DNA of 64,000 bases, from assembly GCA_017856435.1 (NCBI GenBank), contig JAFMFB010000002.1, forward strand, positions 40,288 to 104,287, given 5' to 3'. The stretch comes from Burkholderiaceae bacterium. Lineage in GTDB: Bacteria > Pseudomonadota > Gammaproteobacteria > Burkholderiales > Burkholderiaceae_C. The position numbers and the translations under genes are program-made. Positions 1-10,449 of this stretch are shown here, one piece after another (within the stretch, counting starts at the first letter, position 1; each line of letters begins with the position of its first letter). The notes under the pieces were generated by a model. That model made no database searches, was not told the origin of the DNA, and saw only the letters and a program-made list of their open reading frames with translations.

Positions 1-2515
1 TTTCTACGTCTCGGGTCAGTTACTAACGGAGGACTACTATGTCTTTAATAAGTTGGTCAAAGGCCTAATAGGCACCAACAACATTGACACCAACTCGCGC
101 CTGTGCATGAGCAGCGCAGTGGCCGGCTACAAGCTCACGCTAGGCGCCGATGCGCCGCCGGCCAGTTACGAAGACCTGGGGCTGGCGCAGTGCCTGTTCA
201 TCGTCGGCAGTAACACGGCTTACGCTCACCCCATTCTGTTTCGCCGCATTGAGGACGCCAAGGCTGCGAACCCTGGGCTCAAGATTATTTTCTGCGACCC
301 GCGCCGTACCGACACCGCCGCAATCGCCGATCTCTACCTGCCCATCCAGCCCGGCACGGATGTGATGCTGTTCCACGGCATGTTGCACCTTATGCTTTGG
401 GAAGGTTGGACCCGGCCCGAATACATCGCCGCCCACACCTCGGGTTTCGATGCACTCAAGGCGCTAGTGCGTGAGGCCACACCCGACAGGGTGGCCCAGG
501 TTTGCGGCATCGACCCACAGGACTTGCTTACCGCCGCGCGCTGGTTCGCCAACGGAGCCAGTGACGATCCGCAGCGGCCTGCTTCTACCCTGAGCCTGTA
601 CTGCCAGGGATTGAACCAGTCCAGTAGCGGCACGGCCAAGAATGCCGCGCTGATTAACTTGCACCTGGCCACGGCGCAGATTGGCAAGCCAGGCGCCGGC
701 CCGTTTTCGCTGACCGGACAGCCCAATGCCATGGGCGGGCGTGAGGTTGGTGGCTTGGCCAATATGCTGAGCGCCCACCGTGACCTGGACAACCCTGCGC
801 ACCGCGCTGAAGTAGCTGCCTTGTGGGGTGTGCCCGATGTGCCAGCAACGCCTGGCAAGACTGCGGTGGAAATGTTCCAGGCCGCCGCCGATGGCGAAAT
901 CAAGGCCTTGTGGATCGCTTGCACCAATCCGGCGCAAAGCATGCCAGACCAGGTCACGGTGCGCCGCGCGCTGCAGCGCGCCGAGTTCGTTGTGGTGCAG
1001 GAAGCCTTCGCTACTGCCGCTACCTGCGAGTTCGCTGATTTGCTGTTGCCAGCCACCACCTGGGGCGAGAAAGAGGGCACGGTGACCAACAGTGAACGCC
1101 GCATCTCGCGCGTACGCGCCGCCGTCCCGCCGCCCGGGCTGCCCGGCGAGGGCCCGCGCCACGATTGGCGAATCGGGGTCGAGCTGGCGCAGCGCCTGGA
1201 GGATTTGTTGCGGCCGTGCCAGCCCACGCTGTTTCCATACGAGACACCCGAATCGATCTGGAACGAGCACCGTGCGTCTACGCGCGGACGCGATCTGGAC
1301 ATCACCGGCCTGAGCTATGCGCAGCTCGAAACGCAAGGTCCCCAGCAGTGGCCCTACCCCGAAGGTGCGGCCAGTGGTCTGAAGCGTCTCTATGAAGACG
1401 GCGTCTTTCCCACGCCCGACGGCCGCGCTCGTTTTATCGCTCAGGCCTACAGGCCGGTAGCCGAATCGCGCGAATCGCGCTACCCTTTTTCCTTGACCAC
1501 CGGACGCATGCGTGACCAGTGGCACGGCATGACGCGTACCGGCACCCTGGGCCGGCTATTCGGCCATGTGGCAGAACCGGTAATCCAGATGCACCCGCAA
1601 GACATGCTGCGTCGTAGCCTTCAGGATGGCGATCTGGTGCATGTGACCAGCAAACGAGGCTCGATCGTGGTGCCAGTGCAGGCTTCAAGAGAGCTAGGCC
1701 TGAGCCAGGCTTTCATGGCCATGCACTGGGGCGCGGAATTCCTCGGTGGCCTTAGCAGTAGTGGCGAACGTCTCGCTGGCGTCAACGCACTGACTACCTC
1801 GGCCTACTGCCCCAGCTCCAAGCAGCCCGAGCTCAAGCATGCCGCCGTCAAGATCCTCAAGGCCGAGTTGCCCTGGTCCTTACTGGCAGTGGCCTGGCTG
1901 TCACCGAAACAGGCTTTGGCCGCGCGTGCCGCACTTAAGCCTTTGATGGCGAAGTTCAACTTTGCCGCCTGTGTGCCCTTTTCCGATCAGGTACCGCTAG
2001 CCGACGCCGCACACTGCGAGCGCCATGGCGTCCTGCTGCGTGCAGCGGCTGACGAAGCACCATCCGATGACGTGTTGGTCCGGATCGAGGCCCTTCTGCA
2101 GCTGGACGGGGCCGATACCCTGCGCTATGCCGATCGCAAGCGCGGGCAGCGTCGCGCCGTGCGCCTGCGTCGCAGCGCCGACAACACGTTGCTTGAAGGT
2201 TTCGTGCTGGCTGGCGATACCAGCGCCGAGCCCTGGATCAAGGCCCTGCTGCAAGAGCAGCTGCCAACCCAGGCCTATGGTCGGCTGCTGCTGGCGCCGG
2301 GCTCCCAGGCGCCGGTGGCGATCCAGGCCCGTGGGCGTCAGGTCTGCAGCTGCTTTAACGTGACTGAGAATGAGATCATGCGCGTGTTGTCGGACTGCCA
2401 GGGCTCCAACAACGAACGCCTGCTCGCGCTACAAACCCGCCTGCAGTGCGGCACTAATTGTGGTTCCTGTGTGCCTGAATTGCGACGCCTGCTGCAACCC
2501 GCTCTACCAGCCTGA
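1..2515 (+). CDS. nasA: Assimilatory nitrate reductase catalytic subunit (molybdopterin), C-terminal BFD-like [2Fe-2S] domain; 5' end outside window
   Basis: Reading frame is open from position 2 (FYVSGQLLTEDYYVFNKLVKGLIGTNNIDTNSRLCMSSAVAGYK), upstream of the listed TTG start at 53. Molybdopterin oxidoreductase motifs; C-terminal CSCFNVTENEI...CGTNCGSCVPEL. Confidence 0.93.
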   Translation, partial: FYVSGQLLTEDYYVFNKLVKGLIGTNNIDTNSRLCMSSAVAGYKLTLGADAPPASYEDLGLAQCLFIVGSNTAYAHPILFRRIEDAKAANPGLKIIFCDPRRTDTAAIADLYLPIQPGTDVMLFHGMLHLMLWEGWTRPEYIAAHTSGFDALKALVREATPDRVAQVCGIDPQDLLTAARWFANGASDDPQRPASTLSLYCQGLNQSSSGTAKNAALINLHLATAQIGKPGAGPFSLTGQPNAMGGREVGGLANMLSAHRDLDNPAHRAEVAALWGVPDVPATPGKTAVEMFQAAADGEIKALWIACTNPAQSMPDQVTVRRALQRAEFVVVQEAFATAATCEFADLLLPATTWGEKEGTVTNSERRISRVRAAVPPPGLPGEGPRHDWRIGVELAQRLEDLLRPCQPTLFPYETPESIWNEHRASTRGRDLDITGLSYAQLETQGPQQWPYPEGAASGLKRLYEDGVFPTPDGRARFIAQAYRPVAESRESRYPFSLTTGRMRDQWHGMTRTGTLGRLFGHVAEPVIQMHPQDMLRRSLQDGDLVHVTSKRGSIVVPVQASRELGLSQAFMAMHWGAEFLGGLSSSGERLAGVNALTTSAYCPSSKQPELKHAAVKILKAELPWSLLAVAWLSPKQALAARAALKPLMAKFNFAACVPFSDQVPLADAAHCERHGVLLRAAADEAPSDDVLVRIEALLQLDGADTLRYADRKRGQRRAVRLRRSADNTLLEGFVLAGDTSAEPWIKALLQEQLPTQAYGRLLLAPGSQAPVAIQARGRQVCSCFNVTENEIMRVLSDCQGSNNERLLALQTRLQCGTNCGSCVPELRRLLQPALPA

Positions 2516-2754
2516 GGTTAGCAGTTCTATGGAGAAAATCTTGTACGCTGACGGCGTGGTGAACTCCAAACTAGCCGTCTGATCCCCTAGCTTGACGGAT
2601 ACGCTTGCTCTGACTGTTCATCGCTGTGTATTGCAGATGGAGTTGGTTAGCGCCAGAAAGGGAAAGCTGTTCATCTGGCCCAGTGCTCTGATCCGCTACA
2701 GTGGAGCCTGTTCAACACAAGAATTCCTAAGAGTCTTACCACAAACCTATAAGC

Positions 2755-3657
2755 ATGAGCATTGCACCTTACATCAAGGAAATTGGTCGCGGCAAACAGG
2801 GCGCGCGAAATCTCAGTCGTGAGCAAGCGGCCGATTTGTGGGGCCGGCTTTTAGAGGGCGGCGTGACCGATCTGGAAGTTGGTGCCTTCTGCATTGCCAT
2901 GCGCGTCAAGGGCGAGACGGATCAGGAGATGGCTGGCTTTCTTGATGCCACCCACGCGCGGATGCCTAAATTTGAGGCCGATGCGCCTGTTGTGGTGATA
3001 CCCAGTTACAACGGTGCACGCAAACTGCCGGTGTTGACGCCCTTGTTGGCAGCGTTGTTGGCGCGTGAGGGTCTGAGTGTCCTGGTTCATGGCATGGCCT
3101 CAGAAGATAGGCGGGTCTTTCCCCAAGAAATGTTTGCCATGCTTGGCATGGCTGTGCTGGAAAGTCCCAGACGGCTGATGGCTGGTGAGGCTGTATTTGT
3201 GCCAACCGTCGTTCTCAACCAGGGCCTACACCGATTGTTGGAGGTGCGCCGGGTGATCGGTTTGCGTAACCCAGCCCACGCCATGGTCAAGCTCATGAAT
3301 CCAGTCGTTGGGAAGAGCCTGCTTGTGACCAGCTACACCCATCCTGAATATCTCGAATCCATGGGTGCCACCTTTCAACTGCTCCATACCAATGCCTTGC
3401 TGCTTCGTGGCACCGAGGGTGAGGCGGTCGCTGACTTGCGTCGTCACCCACGCATGGATGCTTTTATTGATGGCAAGCATATTCTTGTCCAGGAGGCGCA
3501 ACCCGGATCACTGTCTGGTGTACCTGAGCTACCCCCCAGCATCGACGCGGCCACGACGGTCACCTATACCAAGCGAATGCTCTCTGGTGAACTGGCCGTG
3601 CCTGAATCGATTGCCCGGCAAGTGCGGCACATTCTGGACCTGTGCCGACAGCTTTAG
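2755..3657 (+). CDS. ybiB: DNA-binding protein YbiB (TrpD2, anthranilate phosphoribosyltransferase-like fold)
   Basis: MSIAPYIKEIGRGKQGARNLSREQAADLWGRLLEGGVTDLEVGAF... typical of the YbiB/TrpD2 family; position after nasA fits. Confidence 0.85.
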   Translation: MSIAPYIKEIGRGKQGARNLSREQAADLWGRLLEGGVTDLEVGAFCIAMRVKGETDQEMAGFLDATHARMPKFEADAPVVVIPSYNGARKLPVLTPLLAALLAREGLSVLVHGMASEDRRVFPQEMFAMLGMAVLESPRRLMAGEAVFVPTVVLNQGLHRLLEVRRVIGLRNPAHAMVKLMNPVVGKSLLVTSYTHPEYLESMGATFQLLHTNALLLRGTEGEAVADLRRHPRMDAFIDGKHILVQEAQPGSLSGVPELPPSIDAATTVTYTKRMLSGELAVPESIARQVRHILDLCRQL

Positions 3658-3685
3658 CCCTGGGGGCTTGTTAAAGAAGTTCGGA

Positions 3686-3691
3686 TATAAT
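3686..3691 (+). promoter_or_regulatory. Perfect -10 hexamer TATAAT upstream of rpsO
   Basis: TATAAT at 3686-3691, about 122 nt upstream of rpsO ATG; -35 not clear. Confidence 0.4.
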
Positions 3692-3813
3692 TTGCGGGCT
3701 CGTTTTTTTTGAGCGCACGCCGGCAGCAGTTCCAGCCACCGGCGCAAGTTGTAACCCGGGACAAGAGCCGGCCAAACCTTGGCGGCGAATGTCATCTCGC
3801 ACAAGGAAAATTC

Positions 3814-4080
3814 ATGATCGCATCCAGCATCAAGGCCGAAGTTGTCAAGGCCAATGCCCGCGCTGCCAATGACACTGGCAGCCCTGAAGTTCAGGTGGCT
3901 CTTCTGACCGCCCGAATCAATGAACTGACTCCCCACTTCAAACAGCACGCCAAGGACCACCACGGCCGTCGCGGCTTGTTGCGCATGGTGAGTCGTCGTC
4001 GCAAACTGTTGGACTATCTGAAGTCCAAGGATGCTGACCGCTACATGGCCTTGATCCAGAAACTGGGTCTGCGCAAGTAA
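3814..4080 (+). CDS. rpsO: 30S ribosomal protein S15
   Basis: [70 protein letters not shown]; internal ATG of ORF 3709..4080 is the S15 start. Confidence 0.97.
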   Translation: MIASSIKAEVVKANARAANDTGSPEVQVALLTARINELTPHFKQHAKDHHGRRGLLRMVSRRRKLLDYLKSKDADRYMALIQKLGLRK

Positions 4081-4100
4081 TAGGGACGCATATCGAACGC

Positions 4101-4138
4101 AAGCGCCTGAGTTGGTCAGCAAGCTAGCTCAGGCGCTT
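4101..4138 (+). terminator. Stem-loop after rpsO (11-bp perfect stem, short T-tract); probable attenuating/partial terminator
   Basis: AAGCGCCTGAG (4101-4111) pairs with CTCAGGCGCTT (4128-4138), followed by TTTG. Confidence 0.65.
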
Positions 4139-4307
4139 TGTACTTCGGAGACGGCAAAAACAGAGCGAAGCTGTGTCATTCCATAGGAAATTGGTTCCCG
4201 GCGGGAATATGTTCCGATCTTCTCTGGAATGGCATCGTGTTCTGTGATGTTGACTCCGGCCTTTTGGAGGGCGGCTTAGCCCACCATATCTGTACTGGAG
4301 AACTCGT

Positions 4308-6443
4308 ATGAGTATGTTCAACAAAGTAAGTAAAACCTTTCAGTGGGGCCAGCACACGGTCACCATGGAAACTGGTGAAATTGCCCGCCAAGCGGGCGGC
4401 GCGGTGATGGTCAATATCGAAGACACCGTGGTGCTCGCCACCGTGGTGGCATCCAAATCCGCCAAGCCGGGCCAGGATTTCTTTCCGCTGACCGTGGACT
4501 ATCTGGAGAAGAGCTATGCAGCGGGGAAAATCCCGGGCAGCTTTTTCAAGCGTGAAGGTCGACCCAGCGAATTTGAAACGCTGACCAGTCGACTGATTGA
4601 CCGTCCGATTCGCCCACTGTTTCCTGAGGGGTTTTTCAATGAAGTGCAGGTGGTGGTTCATACCCTGTCGCTGAACCCGGAAGTGGATGCAGACATTGCT
4701 GCCATGATTGCGACCAGCGCGGCCTTGTCGGTTAGCGGCATTCCCTTCAATGGGCCGATTGGTGCCGCACGCGTTGGCTATATCAATGGCCAGTATGTTT
4801 TGAACCCCGGTCAGACCCAACGCAAAGACAGCCAGATGGATCTGGTGGTGGCTGGCACCGAAGCCGCTGTTCTGATGGTCGAATCCGAAGCCCAGCAGCT
4901 CAGTGAAGAAGTCATGCTCGGGGCTGTGGTGTTTGGCCATGAGCAAGGCAATATTGCCATCAACGCCATTCATGAGTTGGTGCGTGATGCAGGCAAGCCG
5001 GTATGGGACTGGTCGGCACCTGCCAAGGATGAAAGTCTGATTGCCAAGGTGGGTGAATTGGCCGATGACAAATTGCGTGCTGCTTATCAAATTCGCAACA
5101 AGCAGGCACGGACCCAGGCCTGCCGCGAAGCCTATGCGCAGGTCATGGAAGGCCTGAAGGCCGCGGGCATTGAATTTGACAGCGTCAAGGTCGAAGGCAT
5201 GTTGTTCGACATCGAAGCCCGAATCGTGCGCGGCCAGATCCTGGCTGGCGAGCCCCGCATTGATGGCCGTGACACGCGCACCGTGCGCCCGATTGAAATC
5301 CGAAACAGTGTCTTGCCACGCACCCACGGCTCGGCCCTGTTCACCCGTGGAGAAACCCAGGCTCTGGTGATCACAACCCTGGGTACTGAGCGCGATGCCC
5401 AGCGCATTGATGCCTTGTCGGGTGATTTCGAAGACCGCTTCATGCTGCACTACAACATGCCGCCCTTTGCCACGGGTGAAACTGGCCGCGTGGGTAGTCC
5501 CAAACGCCGTGAAATTGGTCACGGGCGTCTGGCCAAACGTGCCCTGGTGGCGTGTTTGCCCAGCAAGGAGGATTTTCCCTACACCCTGCGGGTGGTTTCT
5601 GAAATCACCGAATCCAACGGTTCATCGTCCATGGCCTCGGTCTGTGGCGGTTGCCTGTCCCTGATGGATGCCGGTGTGCCCATGAAGGCTCATGTGGCAG
5701 GTATTGCCATGGGCCTGATCAAGGAAGGAAACCGTTTTGCGGTGCTGACTGACATCCTGGGCGATGAAGATCACCTGGGCGACATGGACTTCAAGGTCGC
5801 TGGTACCACCAACGGAATCACGGCCCTGCAAATGGATATCAAGATCCAGGGCATCACCAAGGAAATCATGCAGGTTGCCCTGGCCCAGGCCAAGGAAGCC
5901 CGCATGCACATTCTGGGCAAGATGCAGGATGCCATGGGTGCCGCCAAAACCGAGGTCAGTAACTTCGCGCCTCGCCTCTACACCATGAAGATCAATCCTG
6001 AGAAGATCCGCGATGTGATCGGCAAGGGTGGCGCGGTGATTCGTGCGCTGACAGAAGAGACTGGTACCCAGATCGACATTGCTGAGGATGGCACGATCAC
6101 CATTGCCTCAACCGATGCCGCTAAGGCTGATGAGGCCAAGCGTCGTATCACCGAAATCACAGCTGAGGTCGAAGTGGGTAAGGTCTATGAAGGACCGATC
6201 ACCAAAATTCTTGACTTCGGGGCGCTGGTCAATCTGTTGCCTGGCAAGGATGGCTTGTTGCACATCAGCCAGATTGCACACGAGCGGGTCGAAAAGGTCA
6301 CCGATTACTTGTCCGAAGGACAGATTGTCAAGGTCAAGGTGCTGGAGACCGACGAAAAGGGTCGTATCAAGTTGTCCATGAAGGCCTTGCTGGATCGTCC
6401 CGAGCCAGCCCAAGCGCCAGCGGGCGAGGCACCGGTTGCCTGA
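4308..6443 (+). CDS. pnp: Polynucleotide phosphorylase
   Basis: 711 aa with RNase PH, KH and S1 domains ([54 protein letters not shown]). Confidence 0.98.
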   Translation: MSMFNKVSKTFQWGQHTVTMETGEIARQAGGAVMVNIEDTVVLATVVASKSAKPGQDFFPLTVDYLEKSYAAGKIPGSFFKREGRPSEFETLTSRLIDRPIRPLFPEGFFNEVQVVVHTLSLNPEVDADIAAMIATSAALSVSGIPFNGPIGAARVGYINGQYVLNPGQTQRKDSQMDLVVAGTEAAVLMVESEAQQLSEEVMLGAVVFGHEQGNIAINAIHELVRDAGKPVWDWSAPAKDESLIAKVGELADDKLRAAYQIRNKQARTQACREAYAQVMEGLKAAGIEFDSVKVEGMLFDIEARIVRGQILAGEPRIDGRDTRTVRPIEIRNSVLPRTHGSALFTRGETQALVITTLGTERDAQRIDALSGDFEDRFMLHYNMPPFATGETGRVGSPKRREIGHGRLAKRALVACLPSKEDFPYTLRVVSEITESNGSSSMASVCGGCLSLMDAGVPMKAHVAGIAMGLIKEGNRFAVLTDILGDEDHLGDMDFKVAGTTNGITALQMDIKIQGITKEIMQVALAQAKEARMHILGKMQDAMGAAKTEVSNFAPRLYTMKINPEKIRDVIGKGGAVIRALTEETGTQIDIAEDGTITIASTDAAKADEAKRRITEITAEVEVGKVYEGPITKILDFGALVNLLPGKDGLLHISQIAHERVEKVTDYLSEGQIVKVKVLETDEKGRIKLSMKALLDRPEPAQAPAGEAPVA

Positions 6444-6482
6444 ACCCGGGGGCCCAAGAGACCGTTTGCCAGGAAACAACCC

Positions 6483-7505
6483 ATGAAAGCAGTTGAAATC
6501 AGCAGCTTCGGCGGACCCGAGGTTCTGCGTCTAGGACACAGGCCCGATCCCAAGCCGGGACGCGGGGAGCTGTTGATTCATGTGGCGGCCAGTGGCATCA
6601 ACCGGCCTGATGTGTTTCAGCGTACCGGCAATTACCCGGTACCGCCAGGTGCATCGGATATTCCTGGCCTTGAAGTGGCTGGGGAGATCATTGGCGGTGA
6701 TCCGGCTGAGCTGGCCCAGGCTGGCCTTGGTCTGGGCGACAAAGTGTGCGCCCTGGTGGCTGGCGGTGGTTATGCCGAACTCTGCACCGCGCCGATAGCG
6801 CAATGCCTGCCTTATCCCAAGGGCTTGAGTGATGTGGAAGCGGCGTCACTGCCGGAGACATTCTTCACAGTCTGGAGTAATGTTTTCGACCGCTGCCATT
6901 TGCAGGCTGGTGAAACCATTCTGATCCAGGGCGGTTCCAGCGGCATTGGCGTCACAGCCATTCAGCTGAGCAAGGCCATGGGGGCCAAGGTGATCGTCAC
7001 CGCGGGCAATGATGAAAAATGTGCGGCCTGCCTACAGTTGGGGGCGGACCATGCCATCAACTACAAAACCCAGGATTTCAAGGAAGAGGCACGCCGTCTG
7101 ACTGATGGCAAGGGCGTGGACGTCATTCTGGATATGGTGGGCGGCAGCTATGTGGCGCGTGAGGTGGAGTGCCTGGCCGAAGATGGGCGCATTGTCATCA
7201 TTGCTGTTCAGGGCGGCACCAAGAGTGAATTTAATGCGGGTCTGGTCCTGCGCAAGCGACTCACCATCACGGGTTCGACATTGCGCCCGCGCCCGATAGC
7301 CTTCAAGCAGGCCATTGCTCAAGCCTGTCTCAGGCATGTCTGGCCTTTGATTGAAGCAGGCCAGATCAAGCCAGTGATTCACAGCACATTCCCCGCGGTC
7401 GATGATCAGGACCCATCCGGCAGTGGTGCGGCCCGAGCCCATGCCCTGATGGAATCCAACCAGCATATCGGCAAGATCGTATTGACCTGGAGGGCTGAAA
7501 AATGA
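6483..7505 (+). CDS. NAD(P)H quinone oxidoreductase (zinc-independent MDR family)
   Basis: [54 protein letters not shown]...; [22 protein letters not shown]. Confidence 0.92.
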   Translation: MKAVEISSFGGPEVLRLGHRPDPKPGRGELLIHVAASGINRPDVFQRTGNYPVPPGASDIPGLEVAGEIIGGDPAELAQAGLGLGDKVCALVAGGGYAELCTAPIAQCLPYPKGLSDVEAASLPETFFTVWSNVFDRCHLQAGETILIQGGSSGIGVTAIQLSKAMGAKVIVTAGNDEKCAACLQLGADHAINYKTQDFKEEARRLTDGKGVDVILDMVGGSYVAREVECLAEDGRIVIIAVQGGTKSEFNAGLVLRKRLTITGSTLRPRPIAFKQAIAQACLRHVWPLIEAGQIKPVIHSTFPAVDDQDPSGSGAARAHALMESNQHIGKIVLTWRAEK

Positions 7506-8248
7506 CGGGCAGAAAGCTGATTGCAGGCAACTGGAAGATGAACGGAAGCCTGAACGCAAACCTGGCTTTGCTCAAGGGCATACAGTCAGGACTGCAAGCC
7601 CCTGCCTGCGATGTTGCCGTCTGTGTGCCTGCCAGCTATCTGGCGCAATGCCAGGCTCTGTTGGCCAGCAGTCCGATCGAGCTGGGCGCCCAGGATGTCT
7701 CCCAGCATGAAGCGGGTGCCTACACCGGTGAAATCTCTGCGGTGATGCTCAAGGATTTCGGTGTCCGTTATGTCATCGTCGGTCATTCCGAGCGCCGTCA
7801 ATACCATGCTGAATCCGACAATCAGGTGGCGGCCAAGGCGCAGCGTGCTTTGGCCAATGGCATTACTCCGATTGTCTGTGTCGGCGAGTCGCTGTCTGAG
7901 CGTGAGTCGGGTCTGACCGAAGAGGTGGTCAAGCGCCAGTTGGCCGCTGTGATTCACCTCAATGGGCACTGCATCAGCGAAATAGTTGTTGCCTATGAGC
8001 CCGTCTGGGCCATCGGCACCGGGAAGACGGCCTCTCCAGAGATGGCCCAGCAAGTCCACGCCGTCCTTCGGGCTCAGCTCAAGGCGGCCACGCCCCATTC
8101 GGACCGTGTTCGTATTCTCTACGGTGGCAGCATGAACGCCGGCAATGCTGCTGAACTGCTGGCCCAGCAAGATATTGACGGGGGCCTGATTGGCGGTGCC
8201 TCGCTCAAGCCGCAAGACTTTTTAACCATCATTGCAGCGGCCCATTGA
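7502..8248 (+). CDS. tpiA: Triosephosphate isomerase
   Basis: [44 protein letters not shown] motifs; ATGA overlap with previous gene. Confidence 0.98.
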   Translation: MTGRKLIAGNWKMNGSLNANLALLKGIQSGLQAPACDVAVCVPASYLAQCQALLASSPIELGAQDVSQHEAGAYTGEISAVMLKDFGVRYVIVGHSERRQYHAESDNQVAAKAQRALANGITPIVCVGESLSERESGLTEEVVKRQLAAVIHLNGHCISEIVVAYEPVWAIGTGKTASPEMAQQVHAVLRAQLKAATPHSDRVRILYGGSMNAGNAAELLAQQDIDGGLIGGASLKPQDFLTIIAAAH

Positions 8249-8279
8249 GGGGCACCTGTTACCTCATCTAGGAGTTCAC

Positions 8280-8663
8280 ATGAGTTTTACGATGACGCTG
8301 ATCCTGACTGTCCAGCTGCTGTCGGCCTTGGGCATGGTCGGTTTGATCCTGATCCAGCACGGCAAGGGCGCTGATATGGGGGCGGCATTTGGCAGCGGTG
8401 CGTCGGGCAGCCTTTTTGGTGCCACGGGCAGCGCCAATTTTCTGTCCCGCACGACGGCTGTGCTGGCCACGATCTTTTTTGTCTGTACCCTGGCGCTGGC
8501 TTATCTTGGGGGCGCCAAAAAGCCGTCCGAAAAACCGGGTAGTGTGCTCGAGGGAACGGCCGCCACCATCCCGGCGGTACAAACACCTGCTGATACTGCC
8601 GTGGCACCAGCGCCTCAGACCAGCCCTGCAGCCAAAGGCGCTGAACAAATTCCCTCCAAGTGA
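8280..8663 (+). CDS. secG: Preprotein translocase subunit SecG
   Basis: MSFTMTLILTVQLLSALGMVGLILIQHGKGADMGAAFGSGASGSLFGATGSANFLSRTTA; start trimmed from the 8232 ORF. Confidence 0.95.
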   Translation: MSFTMTLILTVQLLSALGMVGLILIQHGKGADMGAAFGSGASGSLFGATGSANFLSRTTAVLATIFFVCTLALAYLGGAKKPSEKPGSVLEGTAATIPAVQTPADTAVAPAPQTSPAAKGAEQIPSK

Positions 8664-8783
8664 GACCAGCTTTGTCAGGCCATTGATCGACTGAAACGCA
8701 GGCTAATCGCTCGGTTTTTCAGAGTAGAATCATCGGCTGGTCCGGTGCGTACCTTCCTCAAGCAGAGCGGACTTTTTTAACAT

Positions 8784-8868
8784 GCCGTCGTGGTGAAATT
8801 GGTAGACACGCTATCTTGAGGGGGTAGTGGCGAAAGCTGTGCGAGTTCGAGTCTCGCCGACGGCACCA
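8784..8868 (+). tRNA. tRNA-Leu (anticodon GAG), CCA encoded
   Basis: Acceptor GCCGTCG/CGACGGC + ACCA; D-arm TGGTGAAATTGGTAGACACG; anticodon stem CTATC-TTGAGGG-GGTAG; long variable arm; T-arm GCGAG-TTCGAGT-CTCGC. Confidence 0.96.
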
Positions 8869-8928
8869 ATATAAATAGTTGTCATCAGGGCATCTTTTAT
8901 CCAGAAGCCAACGTGATTGTTTAGCAAG

Positions 8929-9288
8929 ATGAACCTTGACCAGTACCTTCCCGTTCTTCTGTTCATCCTGGTCGGTATCGTTGTGGGTATTCTCCCCCAG
9001 GCGTTGGGTTACATCCTTGGACCCAACCGACCCGACCCAGCTAAAAATTCCCCCTATGAGTGCGGCTTTGAGGCCTTTGAAGACGCCCGCATGAAGTTTG
9101 ATGTGCGCTATTACCTTGTCGCCATCCTGTTCATTCTCTTCGACCTTGAAATAGCTTTCCTGTTCCCCTGGGCGGTGGTGCTCAAGGACGTTGGCGCTAT
9201 CGGCTTCTGGGCTGCCATGGTGTTTCTGACCATTCTGGTTGTTGGCTTCATCTACGAATGGAAAAAAGGTGCCCTGGATTGGGAGTAG
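8929..9288 (+). CDS. nuoA: NADH-quinone oxidoreductase subunit A
   Basis: [82 protein letters not shown]. Confidence 0.97.
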   Translation: MNLDQYLPVLLFILVGIVVGILPQALGYILGPNRPDPAKNSPYECGFEAFEDARMKFDVRYYLVAILFILFDLEIAFLFPWAVVLKDVGAIGFWAAMVFLTILVVGFIYEWKKGALDWE

Positions 9289-9345
9289 CCATGGTCACAG
9301 CATTACTTTCTTGGACGATGTCTTACCAAAACAAGGGCGCATTTC

Positions 9346-9825
9346 ATGATTGAGGGTGTGTTTAAGGAAGGCTTTGTCACCACCAGCTATGACGCAGTGG
9401 TGAATTGGGCAAAAACCGGGTCACTCTGGCCGATGACTTTTGGCCTGGCTTGTTGTGCGGTCGAGATGATGCATGCGGCCACTGCCCGCTATGACCTTGC
9501 CCGCTTCGGTGCCGAAGTGTTTCGTGCCAGCCCTCGGCAGTCTGACCTGATGATCGTTGCGGGAACGCTTTGCAACAAGATGGCGCCCGCCCTGCGCAAG
9601 GTGTACGACCAGATGAGCGAGCCCCGCTATGTAATTTCGATGGGCTCCTGTGCCAATGGGGGCGGCTACTACCACTACAGCTATTCGGTGGTTCGCGGCT
9701 GCGACCGCATTGTTCCGGTGGATGTCTATGTGCCGGGATGCCCGCCGACGGCCGAGGCCCTGATCTACGGCATCATGCAGTTGCAGCAAAAGATCCGGCG
9801 CACTCAAACCATTGCGCGAGTCTGA
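9346..9825 (+). CDS. nuoB: NADH-quinone oxidoreductase subunit B
   Basis: [30 protein letters not shown]...[40 protein letters not shown]. Confidence 0.98.
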   Translation: MIEGVFKEGFVTTSYDAVVNWAKTGSLWPMTFGLACCAVEMMHAATARYDLARFGAEVFRASPRQSDLMIVAGTLCNKMAPALRKVYDQMSEPRYVISMGSCANGGGYYHYSYSVVRGCDRIVPVDVYVPGCPPTAEALIYGIMQLQQKIRRTQTIARV

Positions 9826-9834
9826 GGAGCAGCC

Positions 9835-10449
9835 ATGACTTCTTTTGCTCGATCCCCGCAAGACATCAAGGACGCCGTGCTGGCTATTTTGGGCGAGCGA
9901 GTCAAGCATGCAGAAATACAGCTGGGTGAATTGACGGTTCAGGTCGCTGCCGGGGACTATCTCGCAGCTGCCAAGTTGCTCCGCGATTCACCTGCTTGCT
10001 GTTTTGAATTGCTGGTCGATCTCTGTGGGGTCGACTATTCTGCCTACGGGGATGGCGCTTGGGAGGGTCCCCGCTATGGCGTGGTCCTGCACCTGCTTTC
10101 CGTGAGCTTGAATCAGCGACTCAGGCTGAAAGTCGCCGCTCCTGACGATGATTTTCCCCAGCTTGACTCGGTCACAGGTGTGTGGGCCTCGGCCAACTGG
10201 TATGAGCGTGAAGCCTTTGACCTGTTTGGCATCGTGTTTGAGGGGCATTCCGACCTGCGTCGAATCCTCACGGATTACGGTTTTATTGGTCACCCTTTCC
10301 GCAAGGACTTTCCCTTGTCTGGCCATGTCGAGATGCGTTACGACGCCGAGCAGCGGCGGGTCATTTACCAGCCGGTAAGCATTGAGCCGCGAGAAATCAC
10401 CCCCCGCATCATCCGCGAGGATAACTACGGGGGTCTGAGCCATGGCTGA
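9835..10449 (+). CDS. nuoC: NADH-quinone oxidoreductase subunit C
   Basis: [51 protein letters not shown]. Confidence 0.97.
   Translation: MTSFARSPQDIKDAVLAILGERVKHAEIQLGELTVQVAAGDYLAAAKLLRDSPACCFELLVDLCGVDYSAYGDGAWEGPRYGVVLHLLSVSLNQRLRLKVAAPDDDFPQLDSVTGVWASANWYEREAFDLFGIVFEGHSDLRRILTDYGFIGHPFRKDFPLSGHVEMRYDAEQRRVIYQPVSIEPREITPRIIREDNYGGLSHG

Noticed and set aside
334-1525. Long minus-strand ORFs (323 and 353 aa) opposite nasA
   Set aside because: Antisense to a strong conserved CDS in high-GC DNA; no recognisable domain; typical shadow ORFs.
2592-2822. 76-aa ORF in the nasA-ybiB spacer
   Set aside because: Overlaps the ybiB start, no SD or recognisable motif; likely chance ORF.
4176-5522. 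448-aa minus-strand ORF opposite pnp, and similar antisense ORFs opposite nuoD, nuoG and the FrdA-like gene
   Set aside because: Mirror-frame ORFs over well-conserved genes; composition and content look non-coding.
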